Assembly (NCBI RefSeq): GCF_017876775.1
Contig: NZ_JAGIOP010000002.1
Location: 3,844,001-3,908,000 of the forward strand
Source of the DNA: Mycolicibacterium lutetiense
GTDB lineage: Bacteria > Actinomycetota > Actinomycetes > Mycobacteriales > Mycobacteriaceae
DNA: 64,000 nt
Direction: 5' to 3'
Shown piece after piece: positions 36,857-46,196 of this stretch. Each line of letters begins with the position of its first letter. Position 1 is the stretch's first letter. Both the position numbers and the translations under genes were made by a program. The notes under the pieces were generated by a model. The model was not told the origin of the DNA and did no database searches. It worked only from the letters and a program-made list of their open reading frames with translations.

Positions 36857-37624
36857 CTAACGTCCCTTCCAAACCGGTGTGCGCTTCTCGCGGAACGCGG
36901 CGGGACCCTCTAGCGCGTCGGCGCTGAGGTACACCGGCTCCCATATCTGGTCGGCGTGGGCGTAGGCCTCCGTCAGGTGGTGCGCTGCGGAGAGGTATAC
37001 GGTCTTTTTTGCCGCGAGTACGGACAGCGGTGCGTTGGAAGCGATCCGCAGGGCGATCTCCTGAACTCGTACCCGCAGCTCCGCTGCGGGCACGACCTCG
37101 TTCACCATGCCTACCTCGCGGGCGCGCTCGGCAGTGATCGGGTCGCCGGTCATCAAAATCTGCAGCGCAATCCGCGGCGGCAGCAGCCACGACAGCGGGA
37201 CAGCCCATGGCGAGCCGCGGCCTACCTTGACCTCGCTGACCGCGAACCTGGCGTGCTCGGCTGCGATGACGAGGTCGCACTGCTGGGCCAGTAGGAATCC
37301 GCCGGCGAAGGCGACGCCGTTCACCGCGGCGATGGTCGGCTTGGCGACCTGGATGTTGCGCCCGAATTGCGGCGCGAAGTCTGGCGGCGGAACCGTGAGC
37401 GCCGTCTCCGCCATCTCTTTAAGGTCCCCTCCGGCGCAGAACGCCTTATCGCCTGCCCCGGTCAGCACCAGAACCTTGGCGGAGTCGTCGGCGTTGAAGC
37501 GGTGAACGCTGTGGAACAGTCCCTGCCGGACCGCCCCGTTGAGCGCGTTCCGTGCCTCGGGGCGATTGATCGTCAACCAGGCCACCCCGTCGACGACCTC
37601 GTAGGTGATCGCTTCCTCGCTCAT
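36857..37624 (-). CDS. Enoyl-CoA hydratase/isomerase
   Basis: A 255-residue crotonase. NRPEARNALNGAV and GAGDKAFCAGGDLKEM form the CoA/oxyanion site; PTIAAVNGVAFAGGFLLAQQCD is the second oxyanion-hole segment; SEVKVGRGSPWAVPLSWLLP follows, with a Glu in the catalytic region. ATG 37624 is preferred to a longer frame. First gene of the three-gene AtuA operon. In the terpene pathway this position would suit an isohexenylglutaconyl-CoA hydratase (AtuE-like); in leucine degradation, a methylglutaconyl-CoA hydratase. Both are crotonases acting after a carboxylase, which fits the carboxylase pair at 12-15.7 kb. Confidence 0.9.
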   Translation of the reverse strand: MSEEAITYEVVDGVAWLTINRPEARNALNGAVRQGLFHSVHRFNADDSAKVLVLTGAGDKAFCAGGDLKEMAETALTVPPPDFAPQFGRNIQVAKPTIAAVNGVAFAGGFLLAQQCDLVIAAEHARFAVSEVKVGRGSPWAVPLSWLLPPRIALQILMTGDPITAERAREVGMVNEVVPAAELRVRVQEIALRIASNAPLSVLAAKKTVYLSAAHHLTEAYAHADQIWEPVYLSADALEGPAAFREKRTPVWKGR

Positions 37625-38010
37625 CAATCCCCGTCCTGATCGGCACCCGCCCTCCCGATGTGAGGGCTCGTTCACTCGCAGTACGTTACCCGGCAGAATG
37701 TCGCGAGGACCAGTTGGTGAGCGAACGCGTTGCGTCCGGCGGCGCAACCCGACCGGCGTGGCCAGCTCCGTAAATGTTGGGTTCGCCACCTCGTCGGCCG
37801 CATTCGGTTCGAGCGATTGACGAGATCGGATCCCAAGGCCGCAACACGGGGTTGCATTCGTACGTCAAGTCCTCGGCAAGAATGTGGCCCTCTTCGGCCT
37901 TTTGGGATTGGCACGCCGGAGGTGCTCCTTGCCACCGTTTCACCCTTGGCTCCCAGAAACAATCGGTGCCAAATGCTGTGAACGCATGCGTCGCCGCGGG
38001 GAACCGCTCG
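37625..38010. other. 386-bp spacer between divergent/convergent genes, no gene seen
   Basis: The region lies upstream of the AtuA operon and after the carboxylesterase gene, both leftward. No domain-bearing frame, repeat or terminator was found. The promoter of the hydratase-led operon should lie near 37630-37700. Confidence 0.45.
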
Positions 38011-39519
38011 TCAGCGTCCGAGGACTTGAAAACCTTCCCATGCTTTCCGGCGGTCGGCGTGGGGGTCGTTGTCCACTCGCGAAGCGCGATCGAAGACGAG
38101 GACCGGACGGGCGTCGCTGGTGTAGCGCGGCCAGCCGTCTCCTGGAACTCCGGTGCGTGCGAAAGCATCCCAGCGCCCTTGCATGTCGTCGCTCACGCGT
38201 AGGGCCGAGCGGCGATCGGCTCCGGCGCTGAGTAGCCGACCGAGCGGCGTGCGGTAGGCGTCGAACACCGCAAGAAGCTCCGTCGCATGGGTGGCACCCA
38301 GCCCGGCCCATTGCAGAGTTCGCGGGGCGAAGTCATAGCGGTACAGATATGTGGGGGCGTGCCGACTGTGGGAATCCGCGAGCTGCCACAGTGTCGATCC
38401 GAATGTGAAGTCGGCCCCCAGTCGGATACAGGCATCGGGGGCCGGATATTCGGGATAGGCAGCAGTAATTCGCTCGCGACAGGTGGGTTCCGCTCCCGCT
38501 AGTAACGCTTCGATCTTGGCTTCGTTCGTCGGGAGGAGTTTGAGGAAGCGAGTGAACAACCGGCCCTCGTCGGCGTTCGTACCGACGATCAGCGGCACAC
38601 GGTACGCCTTGCCGTCGCGCATCGCTTGAATGGGCTCGGACGGTAGATAGTCGGTTCCGAATGTGCATCCCACCGGGTAACCGCCAGCAAGGTCCGATGC
38701 ACTCGTGGTGAGCAAGCGATCGAATGCATTCACCAGTTGAGCCGGACGCGCCGCCAACAGGAGGCGGGCGGGCTCCCGCTCGTCGGCGCAGAGAATGGAT
38801 GCGAACTTGGCGGCGAACTCCGCGGCCAGCTCCTGGGAGCGGGATAGCGCGCCGGCCGGACTTTGTGAGATAGCCTGTGCGAAAAGCCCTTTCGCCGCTG
38901 GCACGGCCAGCAAAGTGGTAACGGCGTGCGCGCCCGCGCTCTCTCCGAAGATCGTCACGTTATCGGGATCGCCGCCGAATGCCGCGATGTTCTCGCGTAC
39001 CCACCTGAGCGCCGACACGAGGTCACGCAAGTAGAGGTTGTCGTCAATATGGATGTCTGCGGTGGACAGCGACGACAGGTCGACAGCCCCTAGCGCGCCG
39101 AGGCGGTAGTTTGCCGATACGTACACGCAACCGCTGCGGGCAAGCGACGCGCCATCATAGATCGGTGTCGCGGAACTGCCCAGGAAGTACGCCCCGCCGT
39201 GAATGAAGAACATCACGGGCAGAGGTCGGTCCGAGCCGCCGTCGGGTGCAACGACATTGAGGGTGAGGCAGTCCTCGCTCATGGGCTGGAACTTGCCCGG
39301 ACCGACGATGGTGTATCGGCGGGGCTGTGGAGCGCAGTAGCGGAATCGGTGGCAGGGTCGGACGCCGTCCCACGCTTCGACCGGCTGGGGAGCCTTGAAC
39401 CGCAGCGCGCCGACTGGTGGCTTGGCGTAGGGAATGGAACGCCAGCGATTGACGCCGTCCCGCGTGAATCCTTCGATGGCGCCCGAGGTGAGTTCGGTGC
39501 GGACTGTCTTCGCTGGCAT
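38011..39519 (-). CDS. Type-B carboxylesterase/lipase
   Basis: A 502-residue carboxylesterase (COesterase, PF00135). GAIEGFTRDGVNRWRSIPYA and SEDCLTLNVVAP are N-terminal landmarks, VMFFIHGGAYFLGS the oxyanion hole, NVTIFGESAGAHAVTTLL the nucleophile elbow (GESAG), TNADEGRLFTRF the acid region, and the His is near LGATHATELLAVFDA. No clear signal peptide. ATG 39519. It is a single-gene unit between the AtuA operon and the AraC regulator of the alkane cluster. It hydrolyses esters of unknown nature; similar enzymes also hydrolyse lactones or xenobiotics. Confidence 0.9.
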   Translation of the reverse strand: MPAKTVRTELTSGAIEGFTRDGVNRWRSIPYAKPPVGALRFKAPQPVEAWDGVRPCHRFRYCAPQPRRYTIVGPGKFQPMSEDCLTLNVVAPDGGSDRPLPVMFFIHGGAYFLGSSATPIYDGASLARSGCVYVSANYRLGALGAVDLSSLSTADIHIDDNLYLRDLVSALRWVRENIAAFGGDPDNVTIFGESAGAHAVTTLLAVPAAKGLFAQAISQSPAGALSRSQELAAEFAAKFASILCADEREPARLLLAARPAQLVNAFDRLLTTSASDLAGGYPVGCTFGTDYLPSEPIQAMRDGKAYRVPLIVGTNADEGRLFTRFLKLLPTNEAKIEALLAGAEPTCRERITAAYPEYPAPDACIRLGADFTFGSTLWQLADSHSRHAPTYLYRYDFAPRTLQWAGLGATHATELLAVFDAYRTPLGRLLSAGADRRSALRVSDDMQGRWDAFARTGVPGDGWPRYTSDARPVLVFDRASRVDNDPHADRRKAWEGFQVLGR

Positions 39520-39740
39520 GTATCGACAATAGCGAATGACTATTCACACCAGCGCCCGGCTCTGCCGTTCAGTCGCCGTGTCGGGCACGGTTTGGCCTGC
39601 TACTGATGACTCACTCGACTTCGGTCAGCGGCCTCCACGGCCGTTCGGTGACGTCGTGGCTGATTCTTAAGCACCGGTTACTTCTTTTCAGAAGAAGAAG
39701 CTACCCATGACCGGCTATCTCCGGGCGTGCGGGGACATCC

Positions 39741-40781
39741 TCAGCGTTGTGAGCGTCGGTACTCGCTCGGAGAGCGGCCGGTCCATCGCTTGAAGGCGTG
39801 TGAGAAGTTAGCAAGATCGCCGTATCCGAGCTCGGTCGCGATCTGGCTTGCCGACATTGATCGGGTGATTAACAGCATCATCGCGCTCTCCCGCAGACAC
39901 GACTGGCGCAACTCGCGAAACGTGGTGCCCTCTTCGGCGAGCCGGCGTTTGAGTGTGCTGGTGGATACCGAGAGTTCGTCTGCGACCCGCTGGCAACTTC
40001 GCTGTCCGGGATCCTCGTCCAACAACCGTCTCACCTTCTTGGAGAAGGACGTGGCTCCGCTCTGCTCGTCGAGGGTCCGCCTCAGCTCGGCGACGGCGAG
40101 TCGATACGCAAGGGGATCGGAGAACCGGCACACTTCATTGAGCGCGTTGACGGGAACATGAAGGTAGGACATCGGTGCGTCAAAGAACAGGCGCCCGGCT
40201 AGTACCATCTCTGCCGCGAGTTTGTTCAGGGAGACCGGCGCTGACCAACTCAAGTGGAGCGTGACGGTCAGCGCGTCACTGACGAGCATGTCCAGCAGTC
40301 GTAACAACGCCGAGCCGGTATATGTGACTGCTAAGCAGTCCAGGGCCCGATCGCCTGTGTGCCCCCAGAGCCCGACGGTGAGACCTTGGTCGTTTGGACG
40401 GAATTGTGCATTGATCGCCGTGGTGATCAACGGTAGATAGGTGAGCAGCTCGACGATCTCGGCTACCGAGCCTGCGCTGACCAGCGGGACGCTCAACGGG
40501 CCGAAAGATGTCAACTGTGCCTGTCCTGCAAACGAGAAGCCGAGCAGGGTTGCCCGGTCGACGTCTAGATCGGGGTACAGATCGCGAAACCACCGCAGTG
40601 GCGCCTGGACATCGTGCTGCATCAGCGTCGCCTCGTCGGTTCCCTCGCGCGCCATGATGGTGCGAAGCCGCGCGACGGCGTCCGGGTCGAGTGCCTGGCT
40701 CTCCAGCATTTGCACGAACGCGACCGGAGGCACACCGGCGTTGCTGAACTTCACCGATCGTGCCCCCTGAGCCCAATCCAC
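39741..40781 (-). CDS. AraC family regulator of the CYP153 cluster
   Basis: A 346-residue AraC protein. The N-terminal two-thirds are the Arabinose_bd domain (PF12625: TLLGFSFAGQAQLTSFGPLS, then VGLWGHTG); the C-terminal HTH_18 domain has CQRVADELSVSTSTLKRRLAEEG and ATELGYGDLANFSHAFKRWTG, the AraC signature ending SPSEYRR. The start could be GTG or ATG near 40781. It is divergent from the ferredoxin-CYP153-reductase operon, with a 95-bp spacer, in the arrangement known for CYP153 alkane operons, where the AraC protein activates hydroxylase genes. Confidence 0.9.
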   Translation of the reverse strand: MDWAQGARSVKFSNAGVPPVAFVQMLESQALDPDAVARLRTIMAREGTDEATLMQHDVQAPLRWFRDLYPDLDVDRATLLGFSFAGQAQLTSFGPLSVPLVSAGSVAEIVELLTYLPLITTAINAQFRPNDQGLTVGLWGHTGDRALDCLAVTYTGSALLRLLDMLVSDALTVTLHLSWSAPVSLNKLAAEMVLAGRLFFDAPMSYLHVPVNALNEVCRFSDPLAYRLAVAELRRTLDEQSGATSFSKKVRRLLDEDPGQRSCQRVADELSVSTSTLKRRLAEEGTTFRELRQSCLRESAMMLLITRSMSASQIATELGYGDLANFSHAFKRWTGRSPSEYRRSQR

Positions 40782-40876
40782 AAGTTCCTGATCCGCGCAA
40801 ACATAGCGGAAGCGCTCGGATTGGACAATCCTGTTAACAAGTATTCACATTCAGGGCAACTTAAGAGGAGTCGGTA

Positions 40877-41197
40877 ATGGCCGTTGTCACTTTTGTCTCC
40901 CACGACGGCGACAAGCACCAGGTGCCTCTCGATGAAGGCCAGTCACTCATGCAGGTCGCGACCAACAATGCAGTGCCTGGCATCGACGGCGACTGCGGAG
41001 GCGAAGCGGCGTGCGGTACCTGCCACGTCGTCGTCGATCCGCAGTGGTCCGATCAGGTCGGCTCCTCCGGCGTCGGCGAAGAGGAGATGCTCGCGATGAA
41101 CCCCGAGCGTCAGCCGACCTCTCGGCTGTCCTGCCAGATGACGGCCTCCGAGGCATGGGACGGCTTGATCGTCCATCTGCCGGAGTTCCAGATGTGA
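40877..41197 (+). CDS. [2Fe-2S] ferredoxin of the CYP153 system
   Basis: A 106-residue adrenodoxin/putidaredoxin-type ferredoxin. The cluster ligands are Cys40, Cys46, Cys49 and Cys86, spaced C-x5-C-x2-C-x36-C, in DCGGEAACGTCHVVV and SRLSCQ. It carries electrons from the FAD reductase (42608) to the P450 (41220). ATG 40877 has AAGAGGAG upstream. It is the first gene of a three-gene operon; the CYP153 gene starts 22 bp after its stop. Confidence 0.95.
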   Translation: MAVVTFVSHDGDKHQVPLDEGQSLMQVATNNAVPGIDGDCGGEAACGTCHVVVDPQWSDQVGSSGVGEEEMLAMNPERQPTSRLSCQMTASEAWDGLIVHLPEFQM

Positions 41198-41219
41198 CGA
41201 CGAAGGGAAGTGGTCAAAC

Positions 41220-42611
41220 ATGGTAAAAATCTCTGAAAAGGTCGCCGAGAAAGTTCAGGCGACCATCCCGATCGACCTGCAGATTCAAGGTGCACACGCC
41301 TACGACAAAACTCGGCGTTGGGTGACCGGTACGAACGGGAAGAAACTCTTTGTAGAGCGTCCTATTCCGCCGGCCGAGGAGGTCGAACTCGCCGACATCG
41401 ATCTCAGCAATCCTTTTCTCTATCGCCAGGGGCGCTGGCAGTCATACTACGAGCGCCTGCGTAACGAAGCTCCGGTCCATTATCAGCGGCACAGTGCCTT
41501 CGGCCCGTTTTGGTCCGTCACCCGGCATGCCGACATCGTGGCCGTCGACAAGAATCATGAGGTCTTCTCCGCTGAGCCATTGATCGTCATCGGGGTGCCG
41601 CCCCGCTTCCTGGATATCAAGATGTTCATCGCGATGGATCCACCACGCCACGACCTGCAGCGGGCGGCTGTCCAAGGGGTGGTCGCACCCAAGAACCTAC
41701 GGGAAATGGAGGGTCTGATTCGCTCGCGCGTAAGGGAGGTGCTGGATAACCTCCCCGTGGATCAGCCGTTCGACTGGGTTCACGACGTCTCGATCGAGCT
41801 GACCGCTCGAATGCTTGCGACCCTGCTGGACTTTCCGTACGAGCAGCGTCGCAAGCTTGTCGAGTGGTCGGATCTGGCAACCTCGATGGAGCAAACCAAC
41901 GGCGGTCCCTCGGACCTTGACGAGACGTTCGTCGGCATGCGCGCCATGGCCCGAGATCTCAGCCGGCACTGGCACGACAAGGCGGCCCGGACCGGTGCCG
42001 GAGAAGAGCCTGGGTTCGATCTGATCACCATGCTGCAGAGCAATGAAAGCACCAAAGACCTGATCGACCGGCCGATGGAGTTCTTGGGCAACCTTCTGCT
42101 GCTGATCGTCGGAGGCAACGACACGACCCGGAACTCGATGAGCGGCGGCGTTCTCGCGTTAAACCGCTACCCGGACCAGTTCGAGAAGCTGAAAGCAAAT
42201 CCCGACCTGATCCCCAACATGAACTCCGAGATTATCCGATGGCAGACGCCACTCGCCTACATGCGCCGGATCGCCAAGGCCGACACCATGCTGAATGGTC
42301 AGTTCATTCGCAAGGGTGACAAGGTCGTGATGTGGTACGCATCGGGAAACCGCGATGAGCGCGTATTCGATCGGCCCGACGACTTCATCATCGACCGGGA
42401 CAACGCCCGCAACCACATCTCTTTCGGGTTCGGCGTCCACCGCTGTATGGGCAACCGGTTGGCCGAGATGCAGTTGCGGATCCTGTGGGAGGAGCTGCTT
42501 CCTCGTTTCGAGAAGATCGAGGTCATTGGTGAGCCCGAATACGTGCAATCCAACTTCGTCAGGGGAATCAGCAAGCTGATGGTCCGCCTCACCCCGAAAG
42601 CCGGCGCATGA
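41220..42611 (+). CDS. Cytochrome P450 CYP153, terminal alkane hydroxylase
   Basis: A 463-residue P450 of the CYP153 family. Landmarks: IAMDPPRHDLQRAAVQGVVA, I-helix LLLIVGGNDTTRNSMSGG, ExxR as SEIIRWQTPLAYMRRIA (Arg-poor variation typical of the family), and the heme segment FGFGVHRCMGNRLAEMQLRI with the Cys ligand. CYP153 enzymes hydroxylate medium-chain n-alkanes and related compounds at the terminal carbon. ATG 41220 follows the ferredoxin gene, and the ATGA overlap at 42608 couples it to the reductase. The order ferredoxin, CYP153, reductase and divergent AraC match known mycobacterial CYP153 operons. Confidence 0.95.
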   Translation: MVKISEKVAEKVQATIPIDLQIQGAHAYDKTRRWVTGTNGKKLFVERPIPPAEEVELADIDLSNPFLYRQGRWQSYYERLRNEAPVHYQRHSAFGPFWSVTRHADIVAVDKNHEVFSAEPLIVIGVPPRFLDIKMFIAMDPPRHDLQRAAVQGVVAPKNLREMEGLIRSRVREVLDNLPVDQPFDWVHDVSIELTARMLATLLDFPYEQRRKLVEWSDLATSMEQTNGGPSDLDETFVGMRAMARDLSRHWHDKAARTGAGEEPGFDLITMLQSNESTKDLIDRPMEFLGNLLLLIVGGNDTTRNSMSGGVLALNRYPDQFEKLKANPDLIPNMNSEIIRWQTPLAYMRRIAKADTMLNGQFIRKGDKVVMWYASGNRDERVFDRPDDFIIDRDNARNHISFGFGVHRCMGNRLAEMQLRILWEELLPRFEKIEVIGEPEYVQSNFVRGISKLMVRLTPKAGA

Positions 42612-43810
42612 CTTTGCATCGAGCGGTCATCGTGGGCGCCAGCCACGCGGGCGCCCAACTGGCGGCCAGCCTTCGTCAAGAAGGATGGGACGGCGAGATC
42701 GTCCTCGTCGGCAATGAATCGGCAGCGCCCTACCAACGCCCTCCGCTGTCGAAGGCATATCTGGCCGGGAACTGCACAGTCGACAAGCTCGCGATCCGCA
42801 GCGCCGAGTTTTACACAAAGCTGCGAATCGAAGTTCTGGATGCGACGGTGGAGGCAATCGATCGCGCAGCGGGTCACCTCTCGCTGAGCACCGGCGAGGT
42901 GCTGCCCTACGACAGGCTCGCGCTGTGCACGGGCGCGCGCCCCCGTCGGCTCTCCACCCCAGGCGCCGACCTGGCCGGAGTCTTCTACCTACGCACCGCG
43001 GCGGACGTCGAGATGATCCGAGACGCCACCAGACCGGGGCGTCGAGCCGTGATCATCGGCGGCGGTTACATCGGATTGGAGACGGCTGCCTCCTTGCGTG
43101 CGTTGGGTCTAGAGGTCACCGTGCTCGAGGCGACGGAGCGCGTCCTCGAACGGGTGACCGCCCCGGAGGTATCGGCGTTCTTCGACCGGATCCACCGGGA
43201 GGCGGGCGTCAACATCCAGACGGGCGCGCGGGTCGAGGCTCTGTCTGGCGACGGCAAAGTCGGCGAAGTAGTCCTGGCCGGTGGCGAATCGATTTCCGCC
43301 GACCTCGTCATTGTCGGCATCGGCGTTGAGCCGAACACCGAGCTCGCCGCTGCCGCGGGCTTGGTCGTCGACAACGGCGTCGTGATCGACGACCAAGCCC
43401 AGACCAGCGACTCCGCCATCATGGCCGCCGGGGACTGCGTCAGCCACGACATGGCTCGTTACGGCCGCCGTATACGTCTGGAGTCCGTGCCCAGTGCGGC
43501 CGAGCAGGCCAAAGTCGCGGCGGCGACTTTGTGCGGGAAGTCCAAGAAGATATCAGCGCTGCCTTGGTTTTGGTCAGATCAATACGACCTCAAGCTCCAG
43601 ATCGCGGGTCTCAACACCGGGTACGACGAGGTGGTCCTCAGCGGCGACCCGACCCGCGACCGCGACTTCACCTGCTTCTACCTGCGTGCCGGCGAGCTCA
43701 TCGCCGCCGACTGCATCAATCGCCCCCGCGACTTCATGTTCAGCAAGCGGGTCATTACGCAGCAGGTCCCCGTCGAACGGGCCGAACTCATGCTCGCCGG
43801 CTCGGTCTGA
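42608..43810 (+). CDS. FAD-dependent ferredoxin reductase of the CYP153 system
   Basis: A 400-residue putidaredoxin-reductase-type flavoprotein. VIVGASHAGAQLAASLRQ binds FAD, YQRPPLSKAYLAG is the typical second segment, AVIIGGGYIGLETAASLRA binds NADH, and MAAGDCVSHDMA is the C-terminal FAD-contacting motif. It reduces the [2Fe-2S] ferredoxin with NADH. The ATG overlaps the P450 stop (ATGA). It is the last gene of the operon; 265 bp with no gene follow. Confidence 0.95.
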   Translation: MTLHRAVIVGASHAGAQLAASLRQEGWDGEIVLVGNESAAPYQRPPLSKAYLAGNCTVDKLAIRSAEFYTKLRIEVLDATVEAIDRAAGHLSLSTGEVLPYDRLALCTGARPRRLSTPGADLAGVFYLRTAADVEMIRDATRPGRRAVIIGGGYIGLETAASLRALGLEVTVLEATERVLERVTAPEVSAFFDRIHREAGVNIQTGARVEALSGDGKVGEVVLAGGESISADLVIVGIGVEPNTELAAAAGLVVDNGVVIDDQAQTSDSAIMAAGDCVSHDMARYGRRIRLESVPSAAEQAKVAAATLCGKSKKISALPWFWSDQYDLKLQIAGLNTGYDEVVLSGDPTRDRDFTCFYLRAGELIAADCINRPRDFMFSKRVITQQVPVERAELMLAGSV

Positions 43811-44075
43811 GGTCATGGCTGCATGGGCGATGGGACGGCGACTGCGATTGCGACGCGTGTGTCGGAGACGAACGTCAGCGAGAACCGCCATCCAACTCCG
43901 CTGGCCGCGGGGACTGGCTAGCGGATGCCGCCGGGCACCTCGGCGGTGTTACCGCAGCGCATCAGAAGCTAGTGGAGGTCGCCAACAGGCGTGACGATTT
44001 TTGCGGGGGGAGCATCGTCTTGAGTCGATGCTCGCGACTGTTCTGTTCTGACAACGAGATTGGTGGAGATTGACG

Positions 44076-44486
44076 GTGGCGGTATTCAAGGACGAGGACG
44101 AGGTCTATGCCTTCTTGGGTGGGATCTTTCAACGGGGCTTGGAGAAGGAGGGACTGGCGGACAAGCTCGCAAATTCGGGTGTGGTGTTACGGGTGCACTA
44201 CACCGATCCGGACGCGGTGGTAACGGTGGACATGCCGAAGAAGGTGGTGGAGACCGGAGCGGCCAGTACCGCGGTGCCCAACGTGGAGTTGTTCATGTCG
44301 GCGGACACTGGAAACAAGTTCTGGCTGGGCAAGGTGAACCTGACGATGGCGATGGCCAAGGGGACGGTGCGCGCAAAGGGCCCGGTGCCGAAGTTGATCA
44401 AGTTGATTCCGCAGGCCAAGAATCTGTTCCCCGAGTACCGGTTGATGCTGCAGAGTCAGGATCGGCAGGACCTCATCGATGCGTGA
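44076..44486 (+). CDS. SCP2-type sterol/lipid-binding protein
   Basis: A 136-residue SCP2 domain protein: VVLRVHYTDPDAVVTVDM, VELFMSADTGNKFWLGKVNLTMAMAKGTVRAKGP are the core, the latter two parts being the typical SCP2 sheet and helix. It has no other domain and is cytosolic. Such proteins bind acyl-CoA or other hydrophobic molecules and may carry substrates. GTG 44076 is chosen since GGAG lies six bases upstream; an earlier TTG (44070) is too near that site. It opens a unit with the acyl-CoA ligase and alcohol dehydrogenase. Confidence 0.87.
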   Translation: MAVFKDEDEVYAFLGGIFQRGLEKEGLADKLANSGVVLRVHYTDPDAVVTVDMPKKVVETGAASTAVPNVELFMSADTGNKFWLGKVNLTMAMAKGTVRAKGPVPKLIKLIPQAKNLFPEYRLMLQSQDRQDLIDA

Positions 44487-44534
44487 CCGTCGCCTCATCA
44501 AGGGTTGTCGGGCGGGCTCTCGATGAGGAGCACG

Positions 44535-46151
44535 ATGCAGGACGTTGCGTTGACGGTGCCCGCGATCGTGGCCCATGCTGCGGCAGTCCATGGCGATCGC
44601 GAGGTGTTGACCGCACGCGGACCCCAACAGATCTCTGGGGTGTCGTATCATGAGTTGGGGCAGCGTGCGGCGCGGTTGGCGAATGCGTTGCGCGAGATAG
44701 GCATTTGTGGAGACGAGCGTGTCGCGACGCTGCAGTGGAGCAACCAGGAGCACCTGGACTGTTACGCGGCGGTGCCGTCGATGGGTGCGGTGCTACATAC
44801 GTTGAATCTGCGGCTGCCACCTGAACAGCTGACGTGGATCGCCAATCATGCCGAAGATCAGGTGATCATCGTCGACGGTACGGTGCTGAACCTGTTGGCG
44901 GCGGCGTTGCCGTCGATGACCTCGGTGCGCACGGTGCTGGTGACCGGCACGGGTGATCTTACCGCAGTGCAGGGCTGCGGAAAGGACGTCCTTCGCTACG
45001 ACGATGTGGTGGCAGCCCAGCCGAGCACGTTCGACTGGCCCGACGTCGACGAGCAGTCGGCCGCAGCGATGTGCTACACGAGCGGTACTACCGGGCACCC
45101 GAAAGGCGTTGTCTACAGCCACCGTTCGACGTGGTTGCACTCTCAATCGGCGTGCACCTCGAACGCCTTGGGCATCGGTCATGACGACACGGTGTTGGCG
45201 ATCGTTCCGATGTTCCACGCTAATGCCTGGGGGTTGCCGTATGCGGCGATGATGGCGGGGGCGCAGCTTCTGCTGCCTGACCGTTTCCTGCAGGCGGGGC
45301 CATTGGTGGAGATGATCGAGGCGGCCCGGCCCACGATGGCGGGCGCTGTGCCGACGATCTGGACCGATGTCTTGCACTACCTGCGCGACAATCCCGGCCA
45401 CGACGTGAGTTCGCTGGAGATGGTGGCGTGCGGTGGTTCGGCGGTTCCGAGGTCGTTGATGACTGCCTATGACGAACTGGGCATCCGAATCGTGCAGGCC
45501 TGGGGGATGACTGAGACCTCCCCGCTGGCTGCGGTCGCTCTGCCGCGGAACACCGACACCCCGGAGAGGTCCCTTTACCTGCGGGGAACCCAAGGCAGGG
45601 TAGTGGCCGGTGTGCAGGCGCGCATCGTTGATGACAGCGGTGCAGAACAACCTTGGGACGGACTGTCGGTGGGGGAGATTCAGATCCGCGGCCCGTGGAT
45701 CACTCAGTCCTATTACGAGCATGACAGTCCGGCGGTGTCGCCGGACGGTTGGTTATGCACCGGGGATGTCGGGACCATCAGCGCCGATGCGTTCATCACT
45801 CTCACCGACCGCGCCAAAGACGTGATCAAGTCTGGAGGGGAGTGGATCTCCTCGGTGGAATTGGAGAACGAGTTGGCCGCTCACCCTGCAGTACGCACCG
45901 CCACGGTGATTGGAGTGCCCGACGACAAGTGGCAGGAACGGCCGCTGGCAGTGGTGGTCCTGGCCGCTGACTGCACCGCCACCGCTGCGGAGTTGACTGA
46001 GTTCCTGCGTGCACGGGTGGCCAAGTGGTGGCTACCGGAACGGTGGGCGTTCGTCGCCGACGTTCCGTTGACGTCTACTGGCAAGTTCGACAAGAAGAAG
46101 CTGCGCCGCCAGCATGCCGACGGTGAGCTCGCCGTCGAGACGCTGGCGTGA
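44535..46151 (+). CDS. Medium/long-chain acyl-CoA ligase (AlkK-like)
   Basis: A 538-residue ANL acyl-CoA synthetase. P-loop [21 protein letters not shown]5 [13 protein letters not shown]7-A8 [20 protein letters not shown] and [18 protein letters not shown], and A10 Lys in [13 protein letters not shown]. It resembles AlkK/FadD-type medium-chain fatty acid ligases, consistent with activation of the fatty acid from CYP153-driven alkane oxidation. ATG 44535 is preferred for its GAGGAG six bases upstream; ATG 44523 and TTG 44505 are open but less supported. The alcohol dehydrogenase gene follows 45 bp after the stop. Confidence 0.9.
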   Translation: MQDVALTVPAIVAHAAAVHGDREVLTARGPQQISGVSYHELGQRAARLANALREIGICGDERVATLQWSNQEHLDCYAAVPSMGAVLHTLNLRLPPEQLTWIANHAEDQVIIVDGTVLNLLAAALPSMTSVRTVLVTGTGDLTAVQGCGKDVLRYDDVVAAQPSTFDWPDVDEQSAAAMCYTSGTTGHPKGVVYSHRSTWLHSQSACTSNALGIGHDDTVLAIVPMFHANAWGLPYAAMMAGAQLLLPDRFLQAGPLVEMIEAARPTMAGAVPTIWTDVLHYLRDNPGHDVSSLEMVACGGSAVPRSLMTAYDELGIRIVQAWGMTETSPLAAVALPRNTDTPERSLYLRGTQGRVVAGVQARIVDDSGAEQPWDGLSVGEIQIRGPWITQSYYEHDSPAVSPDGWLCTGDVGTISADAFITLTDRAKDVIKSGGEWISSVELENELAAHPAVRTATVIGVPDDKWQERPLAVVVLAADCTATAAELTEFLRARVAKWWLPERWAFVADVPLTSTGKFDKKKLRRQHADGELAVETLA

Positions 46152-46196
46152 ACCATCCACTGCTACGGAAGCACCGACGTTGAGGAGAGGACACAC

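Noticed and set aside
37686..38168. 160-codon leftward frame after the AtuA operon
   Set aside because: It overlaps the carboxylesterase 3' end in another frame and has no domain.
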